Part shown: positions 17,188 to 26,790 of the stretch, piece after piece
Position numbering within the stretch: position 1 is the stretch's first letter
Layout of the letters: every line of letters begins with the position of its first letter
Source: Clostridium sp. OM02-18AC
GTDB lineage: Bacteria > Bacillota > Clostridia > Lachnospirales > Lachnospiraceae
Direction: 5' to 3'
Length of the DNA stretch: 64,000 nt
Assembly: GCF_003481825.1 (NCBI RefSeq)
Contig: NZ_QULW01000002.1
Span: 1 to 64,000 of the forward strand
Notes under the pieces: model-generated
Told to the model about the DNA's origin: nothing
Databases searched by the model: none
The model's input: the letters and a program-made list of their open reading frames with translations, nothing else
Position numbers and translations under genes: made by a program

Positions 17188-17213
17188 CACGCATATCGTA
17201 AAGGAGCTGTTAC

Positions 17214-17759
17214 GTGGATTTTTATCAGAATGAAGAACAGAATCTGATCCGGAAAATATGTGGCTGGATCGTGGATGTGGTAGTCGTGCTGGCGTTTGCC
17301 TGGTTCTGCCTGGTATTTTTTGGAACGCAGGTTACCGTAAATGGCCAGTCCATGCATCCGCTTTTAAGCTCCGGCGACATTGTTTTGATGAACCGCCTGA
17401 CGTACGAGATTGGAAAACCGGACCGTATGGATGTGGTGGTGTTTGAGCGGGAAGACCAGAAGACGAATGTAAAGCGCGTGGTCGGAATTCCGGGAGACGA
17501 GATTCAGATCATAGATGGGGAACTCTATGTGAACCAGGAAAAGGTTGCACTCCCGGAAGACCGCAAGATTTCCCTTGCCGGACTGGCAGAAAAACCGGTT
17601 AAATTGGAAGAACAGGAATATTTTCTTCTCGGGGATAACCCGGACAGCAGTGAAGACAGCCGCTTCGCAAACATCGGCAATGTGCGGGAGGACCAGATCA
17701 TCGGAAAGGTGTGGCTGCGTTTGTTCCCGCTGATCCGAATCAGTCTGATTCGGTCCTGA
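17214..17759 (+). CDS. lepB: Signal peptidase I
   Basis: A 181-residue membrane protease that removes signal peptides from exported proteins. One N-terminal membrane helix (about residues 15-37) is followed by the catalytic Ser46 in NGQSMHP and Lys87 in VKRVVGIPGD, then the GDNPDSSEDSR box. It is the short Gram-positive type. The GTG at 17214 follows AAGGAG at 17200-17206. The gap of about 150 nt before rbgA contains no clear terminator. Confidence 0.95.
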   Translation: MDFYQNEEQNLIRKICGWIVDVVVVLAFAWFCLVFFGTQVTVNGQSMHPLLSSGDIVLMNRLTYEIGKPDRMDVVVFEREDQKTNVKRVVGIPGDEIQIIDGELYVNQEKVALPEDRKISLAGLAEKPVKLEEQEYFLLGDNPDSSEDSRFANIGNVREDQIIGKVWLRLFPLIRISLIRS

Positions 17760-17906
17760 CGGAAACCAGAATGCCGTTTGAAAAAGTGGAAAAACAGAAA
17801 TGGAAATTGTTTTTGTGCGGGAACAGGAAAGCTGCAAAAAAGAACACAGCAGAGACACACAGAATATGAAACAGAATAGAAAACAGATTATACAGGAGGA
17901 AAATCC

Positions 17907-18767
17907 GTGAATATACAGTGGTATCCAGGGCACATGACCAAAGCAAAACGTGCTATGAAAGAAGACATCAAACTCATTGACCTGATCATTGAAGTGGTGG
18001 ACGCCCGTGTGCCGTTAGCCAGCCGCAATCCGGATATTGATGAACTTGGAAAGGGCAAGGCAAGACTGATCCTTTTAAATAAGTCCGATCTGGCCAGCGA
18101 GCGTTACAACGAGACCTGGACTGCATGGTTTAAGGAAAAGGGTTACTATGTGGTGAAAATCAATTCCCGCAGCGGGGCAGGATTAAAACAGATTCATGGT
18201 GTCGTACAGGAAGCGTGCAAAGAGAAGATTGAACGCGATCGCCGCAGAGGTATCATGAACCGTCCGATCCGTGCCATGGTAGTGGGAATCCCGAATGTAG
18301 GAAAATCTACCTTTATCAATTCCTTTGCCGGAAAAGCCTGCGCGAAGACTGGAAATAAGCCTGGTGTGACCAAAGGCAACCAGTGGATCCGTTTGAACAA
18401 GACACTGGAACTTTTAGACACTCCTGGGATTCTCTGGCCGAAGTTTGAGGATCAGAGAGTGGGACTGCTGCTGGCGTTCATCGGTTCCATCAACGATGAA
18501 ATCTTAAACAAAGATGAGCTGGCTCTGGAACTTTTAAAACTGCTTCAGAAACATTATCCGGATGTCTTAAAAGACCGTTATAAGATTGATGAATCTTCCG
18601 ACGAAAACCTGCTGATTCAGGTGGCCAAGGTACGCGGATGCCTGGCAAAGGGCGGCGAGCCGGATTACAGCCGTGCGGCAGCGCTGGTAATTGACGATTA
18701 CCGCAGCGGAAAACTGGGACGCATTACCCTGGAGTTCCCGCCGGTGAAGAAGGCAGAGGAGGCGTAA
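17907..18767 (+). CDS. rbgA: Ribosome biogenesis GTPase RbgA (YlqF)
   Basis: A 286-residue circularly permuted GTPase that acts late in 50S assembly. The G motifs appear in permuted order: NKSD near residue 52 comes before GIPNVGKST near residue 127 and DTPG near residue 171. The start IQWYPGHMTKAKR is the family signature. A GTG start follows AGGAGG. The run rbgA-rnhB-yraN is conserved in Clostridia. Confidence 0.96.
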   Translation: MNIQWYPGHMTKAKRAMKEDIKLIDLIIEVVDARVPLASRNPDIDELGKGKARLILLNKSDLASERYNETWTAWFKEKGYYVVKINSRSGAGLKQIHGVVQEACKEKIERDRRRGIMNRPIRAMVVGIPNVGKSTFINSFAGKACAKTGNKPGVTKGNQWIRLNKTLELLDTPGILWPKFEDQRVGLLLAFIGSINDEILNKDELALELLKLLQKHYPDVLKDRYKIDESSDENLLIQVAKVRGCLAKGGEPDYSRAAALVIDDYRSGKLGRITLEFPPVKKAEEA

Positions 18768-18769
18768 CC

Positions 18770-19414
18770 ATGGCACTTCGGACATTAAAGGGAGAAAAGC
18801 TGGAGGCAGAGCGTGCCCGTCTGGCCCTGATGCGGGAGTACGAGGACACTTATGCAGCCTGCAGCGCAATCTGTGGGATCGATGAGGCAGGACGTGGACC
18901 ATTGGCAGGCCCGGTGGTAGCCGGTGCGGCAATCCTGCCGGTGGATTGTGAAATCCTGTTTTTGAATGATTCCAAAAAGCTTTCCGAGAAGCGCAGGGAA
19001 GCGCTGTTTGAGGAAATCAAGGAAAAGGCCGTTGCGTGGAGTGTCGGCATTGTGGGACCGGATGTGATCGATGAGATCAACATTCTGCAGGCAACCTACG
19101 AGGCGATGCGTCAGGCCATTGCCGGACTTGTGGTACAGCCGGATCTGCTATTGAATGATGCCGTGACGATCCCGGGTGTGGCGATCAATCAGGTGCCGAT
19201 CATCAAGGGAGACGCCAAGAGTGTTTCCATTGCGGCAGCCAGCATCCTGGCCAAAGTGACCAGGGACCATATGATGCTGGAGTACGACACCTTATTCCCG
19301 GAATATGGATTTGCCAAGCATAAGGGATACGGAACTGCAGCACATATTGCGGCGCTGAAAGAATTCGGACCGACGCCGATTCACAGAAGAACCTTTATCA
19401 AAAACTTTGTGTAG
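18770..19414 (+). CDS. rnhB: Ribonuclease HII
   Basis: A 214-residue enzyme that removes ribonucleotides and RNA primers from DNA. The catalytic GIDEAGRGPLAGP places the metal-binding acids at Asp38 and Glu39, with further acids in LLNDAV and the later LEYDTLFP. It starts two bases after the rbgA stop, so the pair is likely coupled. A type I RNase H is encoded at 36.5 kb. Confidence 0.97.
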   Translation: MALRTLKGEKLEAERARLALMREYEDTYAACSAICGIDEAGRGPLAGPVVAGAAILPVDCEILFLNDSKKLSEKRREALFEEIKEKAVAWSVGIVGPDVIDEINILQATYEAMRQAIAGLVVQPDLLLNDAVTIPGVAINQVPIIKGDAKSVSIAAASILAKVTRDHMMLEYDTLFPEYGFAKHKGYGTAAHIAALKEFGPTPIHRRTFIKNFV

Positions 19415-19440
19415 TGAGGAAAAAATTCCGGGGAACTTGA

Positions 19441-19797
19441 ATGGAAAATAAAGAAAATAAACGGGAGACCGGAACCATCAAGGAGAATCTGGCGGCACAG
19501 TATCTGACGCGTCAGGGTGTGAAGATTCTGGAACACAATTTCCGCTGCCGTCAGGGAGAGATTGATCTGATTGGGCGGGACGGGCGTTATCTGGTGTTTT
19601 TTGAGGTAAAGTACCGGAAAACAGCCCGGAATGGAATGCCTGCAGAGGCAGTTGGTTATGCCAAACAGCAGAAAATCCGCTATACAGCGCAGTTTTATCT
19701 GTACAGTCGCCGTTACCGGGAAAACATGCCATGCCGCTTTGATGTTGTGAGTATTCTGGGAGACCAGATTAGCTGGATCCGGGATGCATTTGAATGA
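19441..19797 (+). CDS. yraN: YraN family (UPF0102) endonuclease-like protein
   Basis: A 118-residue protein with the restriction-endonuclease-like core GEIDLIGRDGRYLVFFEVKYR, holding the D-ExK metal site. The family is found next to rnhB in many bacteria; a role in DNA repair or recombination is suspected but not shown. Its stop overlaps the first possible start of the next gene. Confidence 0.9.
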   Translation: MENKENKRETGTIKENLAAQYLTRQGVKILEHNFRCRQGEIDLIGRDGRYLVFFEVKYRKTARNGMPAEAVGYAKQQKIRYTAQFYLYSRRYRENMPCRFDVVSILGDQISWIRDAFE

Positions 19798-19823
19798 AAG
19801 AATACGATATAGGAGATGAGAAG

Positions 19824-20687
19824 ATGGAACAGCAAGCGTGGATCCGTAAGCGGAACAGCAACCCTCCGGAAATCGAAATCCGTGAGAAAAACGGCGTCAC
19901 CTATCTGGCATTTCCTGCTCTGGACGAAACCGGTCTGGTGAGTCATGCTTTTTCTACCCGTCATGGCGGTGTCAGCGAGGGCGTTTTCTCCACAATGAAT
20001 TTTAGCTTCACCCGAAACGATGACCCCGCGCATGTGATGGAAAATTACCGCCGCATGGCATCGATTCTGGGTACCGATGTGGATCGTATGGTACTTTCCT
20101 ATCAGACACATACGATAAACGTGCGGACCGTGACAGAAGCAGACGCAGGAAAAGGCATCGGGAAAGAGCGGGATTACCAGGATATGGACGGACTGATCAC
20201 CAACATTCCGGGTATTACGCTGGTGACGTTTTATGCGGACTGTGTCCCGCTGTACTTTGTGGACCCGGTTCATAAGGCAATCGGCCTGTCCCATTCCGGC
20301 TGGCGCGGAACCGTGCATCGCATGGGAAAGGCGACCCTGGAGGCCATGAACCGTGAGTACGGAACGGATCCTGCGAATGTGGTCGCATGCATCGGACCAA
20401 GCATCTGCCAGGACTGCTTTGAAGTAGGACCGGAGGTGGCTGAGGAATTTGCAGGAAATTTTGCAAAGGAATATCATGCAGAATTGTTTTACCGGAAAGA
20501 AAATGGAAAATACCAGGTGGATCTGTGGCGGGCGAACCAGATCGTATTAAACGAGGCAGGAATCCCCAAAAACCAGATTCACACAACCGACATTTGCACG
20601 CGCTGCAACCCGGGACATCTCTTTTCCCATCGGATCATGGGGACAGAGCGGGGAAATCTGGCGGCTTTTCTGGCACTCAAAGAGTGA
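19824..20687 (+). CDS. pgeF: PgeF/YfiH multicopper-oxidase-like (laccase domain) protein
   Basis: A 287-residue laccase-domain protein. The family motifs include FSTRHGGVSEG, ADCVPLYFVD, LSHSGWRG and CIGPSICQDCFEVG, with the Cys and His residues that bind a single metal. E. coli YfiH (PgeF) repairs peptidoglycan into which a wrong amino acid was put; other members act on purine nucleosides. The ATG at 19824 follows AGGAG (19811-19815) at 8 nt; the in-frame ATG at 19794 overlaps the yraN stop and is the alternative. Confidence 0.88.
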   Translation: MEQQAWIRKRNSNPPEIEIREKNGVTYLAFPALDETGLVSHAFSTRHGGVSEGVFSTMNFSFTRNDDPAHVMENYRRMASILGTDVDRMVLSYQTHTINVRTVTEADAGKGIGKERDYQDMDGLITNIPGITLVTFYADCVPLYFVDPVHKAIGLSHSGWRGTVHRMGKATLEAMNREYGTDPANVVACIGPSICQDCFEVGPEVAEEFAGNFAKEYHAELFYRKENGKYQVDLWRANQIVLNEAGIPKNQIHTTDICTRCNPGHLFSHRIMGTERGNLAAFLALKE

Positions 20688-20713
20688 GCGCCAGGAACCG
20701 TTACTATTTTTCT

Positions 20714-20762
20714 AAAAAAGAACTTCACACAGCAGATGGTATACTGTGTAAAGTTCTTTTTT
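20714..20762 (+). terminator. Bidirectional terminator between pgeF and prs
   Basis: Arms 20714-20732 and 20744-20762 pair over nearly 19 bases, with A-run and T-run flanks that serve both convergent genes. Confidence 0.9.
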
Positions 20763-20837
20763 CATGTTTGATATTTTGTCATCTGCCAGTCTGCTCCACA
20801 GGAAAATCTGACAGGGTGAATCCGATTTTACGTAAAT

Positions 20838-22046
20838 TTACTGGATTGTCTGGAAGTAATCGTAACCGTCGTTGTGATAGCGTTTTACCAGCTTCTGGAT
20901 CTTCTCGGTCGGGGAAAGTGCAGCGCCGATGGAAACGTCGTGGTTGAAGGAGTTGATGATGGCTGCAAGATACTTGCTCATATCAGCTTCCAGATACCAC
21001 TCGCGGTCTAACAGCTCTTTCGGGCGGTAGTTTAAGTTGGTGGTGATGACGTAGTCAATGTAGCCGTTCTGGTAATACTGGTCAAATTTCTCCAGTCCGC
21101 TGGTGAACAGACCGAAGGTGCAGCAGATGATGACCTTTTCTGCCTTGCGGTCCTTCAATTCCCTTGCGGTATCCAGCATGCTCTCACCGGATGCGATCAT
21201 ATCATCGATGATGAGAACGGTCTTGCCTTCTACGGAAGTACCCAGGAACTCATGAGCCACGATCGGGTTGCGGCCGTTGATGACTCTGGAATAGTCACGG
21301 CGCTTGTAGAACATACCCATGTCAACGCCCAGGTTGTTAGCCAGGTAAACGGCACGGTTCATGGCGCCCTCATCCGGGCTGATGATCATCAGATGGTCTT
21401 TGTCGATTTTTAAGGATTTGTCATGGCTGAACAGGGCTTTTACGAACTGGTAAGTCGGCATGAAGTTATCAAAGCCGCTAAGCGGGATTGCGTTCTGGAC
21501 ACGCGGGTCGTGGGCGTCAAAGGTGATGATGTTGGAGACACCCATGGAGATCAGCTCTTCGAGCGCCATAGCGCAGTCTAAGGATTCACGTTTGGTGCGC
21601 TTGTGCTGGCGTCCTTCATATAAAAATGGCATAACAACGTTGACACGGTGTGCGGTGGCAACAGAAGCACCGATCAGTCGTTTCAGATCCTGGAAATGGT
21701 CATCCGGGGACATATGGTTGGTGTAACCGCAGACACTGTACGGGATGCTGTAGTTGGTGACATCCACCATGGCGAAAAGGTCAACGCCGCGGACCGATTC
21801 ATTGATGACAGCTTTCGCCTCGCCGGAACCAAAACGCGGACATTTGCAGTCCAGAAGATAGGAATCGACATCGTAGCCGCGGTAGTTTAAGTCCTGCTTT
21901 CGGCGAAGCAGTTCCTCGGTGTCGTTGCGGCGGAAGGTAACAATGTGGTCGTTTACCTTGGTTGCCAGATCCTTACAGCTTTCCAGGGCAGCGAGCTTTA
22001 ACGGCGCTACCGGCAGAATGTCATTAAACACATAGTTGTTAGGCAT
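20838..22046 (-). CDS. prs: Ribose-phosphate pyrophosphokinase, long clostridial form
   Basis: A 402-residue PRPP synthetase, longer than the usual ~315 residues, as seen in Lachnospiraceae. The PRPP-binding loop VLIIDDMIASGESM lies near residue 290, with FDAHDPRVQN near 205. PRPP feeds purine, pyrimidine, histidine, tryptophan and NAD synthesis. The ATG at 22046 is chosen because AAGGAG lies 9 nt upstream and because the longer frame to 22154 would run back through the promoter. It is a single-gene unit facing pgeF. Confidence 0.93.
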   Translation of the reverse strand: MPNNYVFNDILPVAPLKLAALESCKDLATKVNDHIVTFRRNDTEELLRRKQDLNYRGYDVDSYLLDCKCPRFGSGEAKAVINESVRGVDLFAMVDVTNYSIPYSVCGYTNHMSPDDHFQDLKRLIGASVATAHRVNVVMPFLYEGRQHKRTKRESLDCAMALEELISMGVSNIITFDAHDPRVQNAIPLSGFDNFMPTYQFVKALFSHDKSLKIDKDHLMIISPDEGAMNRAVYLANNLGVDMGMFYKRRDYSRVINGRNPIVAHEFLGTSVEGKTVLIIDDMIASGESMLDTARELKDRKAEKVIICCTFGLFTSGLEKFDQYYQNGYIDYVITTNLNYRPKELLDREWYLEADMSKYLAAIINSFNHDVSIGAALSPTEKIQKLVKRYHNDGYDYFQTIQ

Positions 22047-22125
22047 TGGTACATACTCCTTCAGGTAGAATATTGTGGTTTTGGTTACTGTACACAGAAT
22101 GCGGACAGCAACAGAATTCATCCTA

Positions 22126-22154
22126 TTTATATCCTTAAAAAATGGGTGCGTCAA
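22126..22154 (-). promoter_or_regulatory. SigA promoter for prs
   Basis: On the minus strand TTGACG (22154-22149), 17-bp spacer, TATAAA (22131-22126). The leader is about 75 nt. Confidence 0.75.
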
Positions 22155-22225
22155 GAGTTCACGGGTATTTTATAAAAAAATACACAAAAATCCGGCGTTT
22201 GGGTGGAAGGTATGCGCGGATAGCT

Positions 22226-22254
22226 TTGACAAAGAACGGGAATCTTGTTATGAT
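22226..22254 (+). promoter_or_regulatory. SigA promoter for the DUF512-der-plsY-gpsA operon
   Basis: TTGACA (22226-22231), 17-bp spacer, TATGAT (22249-22254) with an extended -10 TGT. It is divergent from the prs promoter. Confidence 0.85.
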
Positions 22255-22284
22255 GAAAAGAGTGCAATACAGAAAGGATATTAT

Positions 22285-23661
22285 ATGAAGAAACAAAAAG
22301 GTCATCTGATAAAATCCGTCGATCCGGGTTCCATCGCAGAGGAGCTGGAGTTAGAGCCGGGCGACCGCCTGCTCACGATCAACGGAAATGAAGTAGAAGA
22401 TATCTTTGATTATGAATATTATGTAGACAGTGAAAGCATGGTCATGTTGGTGGAAAAGGCAGACGGAGAGCAGTGGGAGCTGGAGATCGAAAATGAGTAC
22501 CAGGATCTGGGTATTACCTTTGAGAATGGACTTATGAGTGATTACAAGTCCTGCAGCAACAAGTGCATTTTCTGTTTCATCGACCAAATGCCGCCGGGCA
22601 TGCGGGAAACACTTTATTTCAAGGACGATGACTCCCGCCTCTCGTTCCTGCAGGGAAACTATGTGACCCTGACCAATATGAAGGAGCACGACATCCAGCG
22701 TATCATTGATTTTAAACTGGCACCGATCAACATTTCGGTCCATACGACCAATCCGAAGCTGCGCTGTGAGATGCTGCACAACCGGTTTGCCGGAGACGCG
22801 TTAAAGAAGATCGACCGCCTCTGCGAAGCCGGGATTCCCATGAACGGGCAGATCGTTTTGTGCAAGGGGGTCAATGACCGGGAAGAACTGGACCATACCA
22901 TCCGGGATATGACAAAGTATCTTCCATATATGCAGAGTGCTTCGGTCGTGCCGGTCGGACTTTCCAAATACCGGGATGGGTTGTATCCGTTAAAGCCATT
23001 TGAGAAGGAAGATGCGGAGAGTGCCATTGACATCATTGAAAAATGGCAGAAGATCGTGTATGAGCAGTATGGCATCCATTTTATCCATGCCAGCGATGAG
23101 TTTTATATCCTGGCAGAGCGGGAACTCCCGGAGACAGAACGGTATGACGGATTCCCGCAGCTGGAAAACGGTGTGGGTATGCTGCGGCTTCTGGACAGCG
23201 AAGTAACGGAAGCCCTGGAGGCACTTCCGGAAAACCTGCAGGTAAAGCCAGAGGTATTGTCCATTGCAACCGGACGTCTGGCTTATCCGTATCTGCGAAA
23301 ACAGCTGGATAAGATTGAGGCGAAGTTTCCGCAGAAAAAGGTGAATCTGTATGCAATCCGCAATGACTTTTTTGGAGAGAGCATTACGGTAGCCGGACTG
23401 ATTACCGGTCAGGATCTGGAAAAACAGCTTTCTGTGGTGCCACTGGGTGAGAGACTGCTGCTTCCAATCTGTATGTTCCGGAGCGGAGAGGAAACACTCC
23501 TCGACGACCTTACCCGTACGGATGTGCAAAATGCTTTACAAGTCCCGGTGAATATTGTAAAATCAAGCGGTCAGGATCTGGTGGATGCCGTTCTTGGCCT
23601 GGAAGAAGAACAAGATACCGTTTATGACGGATATGAATTAAAGGAGATCACATATGAGTAA
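22285..23661 (+). CDS. DUF512 radical-SAM-like protein with N-terminal PDZ domain
   Basis: A 458-residue cytoplasmic protein. Residues 1-75 form a PDZ-like domain (SIAEELELEPGDRLLTINGN), followed at about residue 90 by CSNKCIFCF, a C-X3-C-X2-C radical-SAM-type iron-sulphur motif, and a C-terminal DUF512 domain. The family is conserved in Clostridia and lies next to der; its reaction is unknown. The ATG at 22285 follows GAAAGGA and a consensus promoter; the longer frame begins upstream of that promoter. Its end overlaps the der start by 8 nt. Confidence 0.9.
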   Translation: MKKQKGHLIKSVDPGSIAEELELEPGDRLLTINGNEVEDIFDYEYYVDSESMVMLVEKADGEQWELEIENEYQDLGITFENGLMSDYKSCSNKCIFCFIDQMPPGMRETLYFKDDDSRLSFLQGNYVTLTNMKEHDIQRIIDFKLAPINISVHTTNPKLRCEMLHNRFAGDALKKIDRLCEAGIPMNGQIVLCKGVNDREELDHTIRDMTKYLPYMQSASVVPVGLSKYRDGLYPLKPFEKEDAESAIDIIEKWQKIVYEQYGIHFIHASDEFYILAERELPETERYDGFPQLENGVGMLRLLDSEVTEALEALPENLQVKPEVLSIATGRLAYPYLRKQLDKIEAKFPQKKVNLYAIRNDFFGESITVAGLITGQDLEKQLSVVPLGERLLLPICMFRSGEETLLDDLTRTDVQNALQVPVNIVKSSGQDLVDAVLGLEEEQDTVYDGYELKEITYE

Positions 23662-24982
23662 ACCAATCGTTGCCATTGTAGGGCGCCCGAACGTGGGAAA
23701 GTCCACCCTGTTCAATGTACTGGCAGGTGAGACCATCTCCATCGTAAAGGATACCCCTGGAGTAACCCGAGACAGAATCTATGCGGACTGCACCTGGCTG
23801 AACATGAACTTTACCCTGGTTGATACCGGCGGTATTGAGCCGGACAGCCGTGACATCATTCTTGCGCAGATGCGTGAGCAGGCACAGATCGCGATCGACA
23901 CTGCTGACGTCATCATCTTCATTGTGGATGTACGTCAGGGCCTGCAGGATTCCGACTCCAAAGTAGCAGACATGCTCCGCAAATCCGGAAAGCCGGTTGT
24001 TTTAGCAGTCAATAAAGTAGACAGCATCCAGAAATTTGGAAACGATGTCTACGAGTTCTACAACCTGGGAATCGGTGACCCGATCCCGGTATCCGCAGCT
24101 TCCCGTCTGGGAATCGGTGACCTGCTGGATGAAGTATCCAAGCACTTCACCTTAGACCAGTTAGAGGAAGAAGAGGATGAGCGCCCGCGTGTTGCCATCA
24201 TCGGAAAGCCGAACGTAGGAAAATCTTCTATTATTAATAAGCTGCTTGGCGAAAACCGCGTGATCGTTTCCAACATCGCAGGAACAACCCGTGACGCAGT
24301 CGATACCGAGGTTGTCTACAACGGAACCGAGTATATCTTCATCGATACGGCAGGACTCCGCCGCAAGAGCAAAATCAAGGAAGATTTGGAGCGCTACAGC
24401 ATCATCCGTACCGTATCTGCCGTAGAGCGTGCCGATGTGGTCATTCTGGTCATCGATGCGACCGAGGGTGTGACCGAGCAGGATGCGAAAATCGCCGGTA
24501 TTGCCCATGACCGCGGCAAGGGCATCATCGTGGCTGTGAACAAGTGGGATGCAGTCGAGAAGAACGACAAGACCATCTACGAATTTACCAGAAAGATCAA
24601 GGACACCCTGTCCTTCATGCAGTATGCAGAGATGGTATTCATTTCCGCAGTGACCGGACAGCGTATGAATAAGATGTTCGAGCTGATCGATATGGTCCGC
24701 GAGAACCAGACCCTGCGTATTGCGACCGGTGTGCTCAACGAGATCATGACCGAGGCCGTTGCCATGCAGCAGCCGCCGTCTGACAAGGGCAAGCGCTTAA
24801 AGCTTTATTACATGACCCAGGTAGCGGTAAAGCCTCCGACCTTCGTAATCTTTGTAAACGACAAAGAACTGATGCATTTCTCCTACGTGAGATACTTAGA
24901 GAACCGGATCCGCGAATCCTTTGGATTTAAGGGTACCGCTCTAAAATTCCTGATCCGTGAAAGAAATGGAAAGGAGAATTAA
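23654..24982 (+). CDS. der: Ribosome biogenesis GTPase Der (EngA)
   Basis: A 442-residue protein with two tandem GTPase domains, GRPNVGKST near residue 10 and GKPNVGKSS near residue 183, plus a C-terminal KH-like domain. It is needed for 50S assembly. It overlaps the DUF512 gene and is followed immediately by plsY with no gap, so the three are translated from one message. Confidence 0.98.
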   Translation: MSKPIVAIVGRPNVGKSTLFNVLAGETISIVKDTPGVTRDRIYADCTWLNMNFTLVDTGGIEPDSRDIILAQMREQAQIAIDTADVIIFIVDVRQGLQDSDSKVADMLRKSGKPVVLAVNKVDSIQKFGNDVYEFYNLGIGDPIPVSAASRLGIGDLLDEVSKHFTLDQLEEEEDERPRVAIIGKPNVGKSSIINKLLGENRVIVSNIAGTTRDAVDTEVVYNGTEYIFIDTAGLRRKSKIKEDLERYSIIRTVSAVERADVVILVIDATEGVTEQDAKIAGIAHDRGKGIIVAVNKWDAVEKNDKTIYEFTRKIKDTLSFMQYAEMVFISAVTGQRMNKMFELIDMVRENQTLRIATGVLNEIMTEAVAMQQPPSDKGKRLKLYYMTQVAVKPPTFVIFVNDKELMHFSYVRYLENRIRESFGFKGTALKFLIRERNGKEN

Positions 24983-25621
24983 ATGGAACGGGCAGTCTGT
25001 CTGATCATGGGTTATGTGTTCGGTCTGTTTCAGACCGGTTATCTTTACAGCCGATCCAAACATATGGATATCCGCAACTATGGAAGCGGAAACTCCGGCA
25101 GCACGAATGTCCTCCGTGTGATGGGCAAAAAAGCGGGACTGATCGTATTTTTAGGCGATGCAGGCAAGATGATCGTTGCCTGCCTGCTGACCCGGCTTTT
25201 ATTCCGCAGCCAGCCGGAAATGCTGTATGTATACTTACTTTACACCGGATTTGGTGTGATCCTGGGACACAATTTCCCGTTTTACATGGGCTTTAAAGGA
25301 GGAAAGGGCATTGCGGCATCTGCAGGGCTTCTGGCTTCTACAGACTGGCGGGTTATGCTGGTCTGTCTGGCGGTATTTGCGGCGGCAGTAGCCATCACCC
25401 GCTATGTTTCCTTAGGATCGATCCTGGTGATGATCTGTTTCTTTATCGGTATGGTAATCTGCGGCGCACGCGGTGACTTTGGCATTGCGGCGGCGCATTT
25501 GACAGAATTTTATGTGCTGGCAGGCCTGATTTCTGTTATGGGAATCTGGCGTCATCACGCAAACATCAAACGACTGTTAAACGGCACAGAGAATAAGCTG
25601 GGTGCCAGAAAGGAATCGTGA
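24983..25621 (+). CDS. plsY: Glycerol-3-phosphate acyltransferase PlsY
   Basis: A 212-residue integral membrane enzyme that moves the acyl group from acyl-phosphate (made by PlsX) to glycerol-3-phosphate (made by GpsA, the next gene). It has five to six membrane helices and the three family motifs SGNSGSTNVLR, GHNFPFYMGFKGGKG and a late glycine-rich segment. It starts directly after the der stop and ends against gpsA. Confidence 0.96.
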   Translation: MERAVCLIMGYVFGLFQTGYLYSRSKHMDIRNYGSGNSGSTNVLRVMGKKAGLIVFLGDAGKMIVACLLTRLLFRSQPEMLYVYLLYTGFGVILGHNFPFYMGFKGGKGIAASAGLLASTDWRVMLVCLAVFAAAVAITRYVSLGSILVMICFFIGMVICGARGDFGIAAAHLTEFYVLAGLISVMGIWRHHANIKRLLNGTENKLGARKES

Positions 25622-25623
25622 CT

Positions 25624-26628
25624 ATGGCAAGAATCGGTGTGATCGGAGCCGGAAGCTGGGGTATCGCGTTATCGTCCCTGCTTTCTGCGAACGGACATCA
25701 GGTAACGGTATGGTCCGCTTTTGAAAAAGAGGTGGAAAGCCTGAAAGAAACCAGAGGCTTAAAAACACTTCCGGACTTGGTGCTTCCGGATGACATGGAA
25801 TTTACGGCAGATTTAGCGTCAGCTATGAAAGATAAGGATCTTCTGGTGACTGCGGTTCCTTCCATCTATGTGCGGGAGACTGCAAAAAAGATGAAACCGT
25901 TTTTGGCAGAGGGACAGCTGGTGGTTAACGTAGCGAAGGGAATCGAGGAAGCAACCCTGATGACGCTGACGGACATTCTCGAAGAAGAACTTCCGGGAGC
26001 GGATGTGGCCGTCCTTTCCGGACCAAGCCATGCGGAGGAAGTAAGCCGCGGCCTTCCGACCACCTGTGTGGCAGGTGCAAAGACCCGTGAAACGGCAGAA
26101 AAAATCCAGAATATCTTTATGAGTCCGGTATTCCGTGTCTATATCAGCCCGGACATCCTGGGAATCGAGATTGGCGGTGCATTAAAGAATGTCATTGCCC
26201 TGGCAGCCGGAATCGCAGACGGCCTTGGCTATGGTGACAACACCAAGGCAGCGCTCATTACGCGCGGTGTGGCTGAGATCAGTCGTCTCGGCATCGCGAT
26301 GGGCGGAAAGGCAGAGACCTTTGGCGGTCTGACCGGGATCGGCGACCTGATTGTAACCTGTGCCAGCATGCACAGCCGCAACCGCCGCGCCGGTATCCTC
26401 ATCGGAAAAGGCTATACCATGAAGGAAGCCATGGATGAGGTCCAGATGGTGGTTGAAGGCGTCTATTCCGCAAAGGCGGGATTGGCCCTTGCACGTAAAT
26501 ACCAGGTTTCCATGCCGATCATCGAGTCGGTCAATGAAGTGCTCTTTGATGGAAAATCCGCAAAAGAAGCAGTGGCAGACCTGATGCTGCGGGATAAAAC
26601 AGTGGAAAGTAAAAATATTCCGTGGTAG
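25624..26628 (+). CDS. gpsA: NAD(P)H-dependent glycerol-3-phosphate dehydrogenase
   Basis: A 334-residue enzyme that reduces dihydroxyacetone phosphate to sn-glycerol-3-phosphate for membrane lipid synthesis. GAGSWGIALS is the nucleotide-binding glycine motif, and GGALKNVIALAAGIADGLGYGDNTKA carries the catalytic lysine region. AAGGA (25610-25614) is 9 nt before the ATG at 25624 and only 3 nt before the in-frame GTG at 25618, so the former is preferred. Confidence 0.97.
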   Translation: MARIGVIGAGSWGIALSSLLSANGHQVTVWSAFEKEVESLKETRGLKTLPDLVLPDDMEFTADLASAMKDKDLLVTAVPSIYVRETAKKMKPFLAEGQLVVNVAKGIEEATLMTLTDILEEELPGADVAVLSGPSHAEEVSRGLPTTCVAGAKTRETAEKIQNIFMSPVFRVYISPDILGIEIGGALKNVIALAAGIADGLGYGDNTKAALITRGVAEISRLGIAMGGKAETFGGLTGIGDLIVTCASMHSRNRRAGILIGKGYTMKEAMDEVQMVVEGVYSAKAGLALARKYQVSMPIIESVNEVLFDGKSAKEAVADLMLRDKTVESKNIPW

Positions 26629-26691
26629 GAATTTTCTGAACGGAAATCCCGCAATATTTTACTTTATTTTCACTTTAACGTAAGAAAGTTC

Positions 26692-26720
26692 TTGACAAGT
26701 GTTTTTCGGACTACTATAAT
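26692..26720 (+). promoter_or_regulatory. Perfect consensus SigA promoter for livJ
   Basis: TTGACA (26692-26697), 17-bp spacer, TATAAT (26715-26720): an exact match at both boxes. It implies very strong basal expression of the binding protein unless repressed. Confidence 0.9.
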
Positions 26721-26740
26721 TAGTTCAACTTTAAGGGCAC

Positions 26741-26768
26741 GGCTTCCTGAAGGTTCAGGAAGCCTGTT
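26741..26768 (+). promoter_or_regulatory. Leader hairpin between the livJ promoter and gene
   Basis: A perfect 10-bp stem (26741-26750 with 26755-26764) and four-base loop, followed by TGTTTT. It ends about 10 nt before the AAGAGGAGG ribosome site. It may be a leaky attenuator or a 5' stabiliser. Confidence 0.7.
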
Positions 26769-26790
26769 TTCATTAAGAGGAGGAAATATT

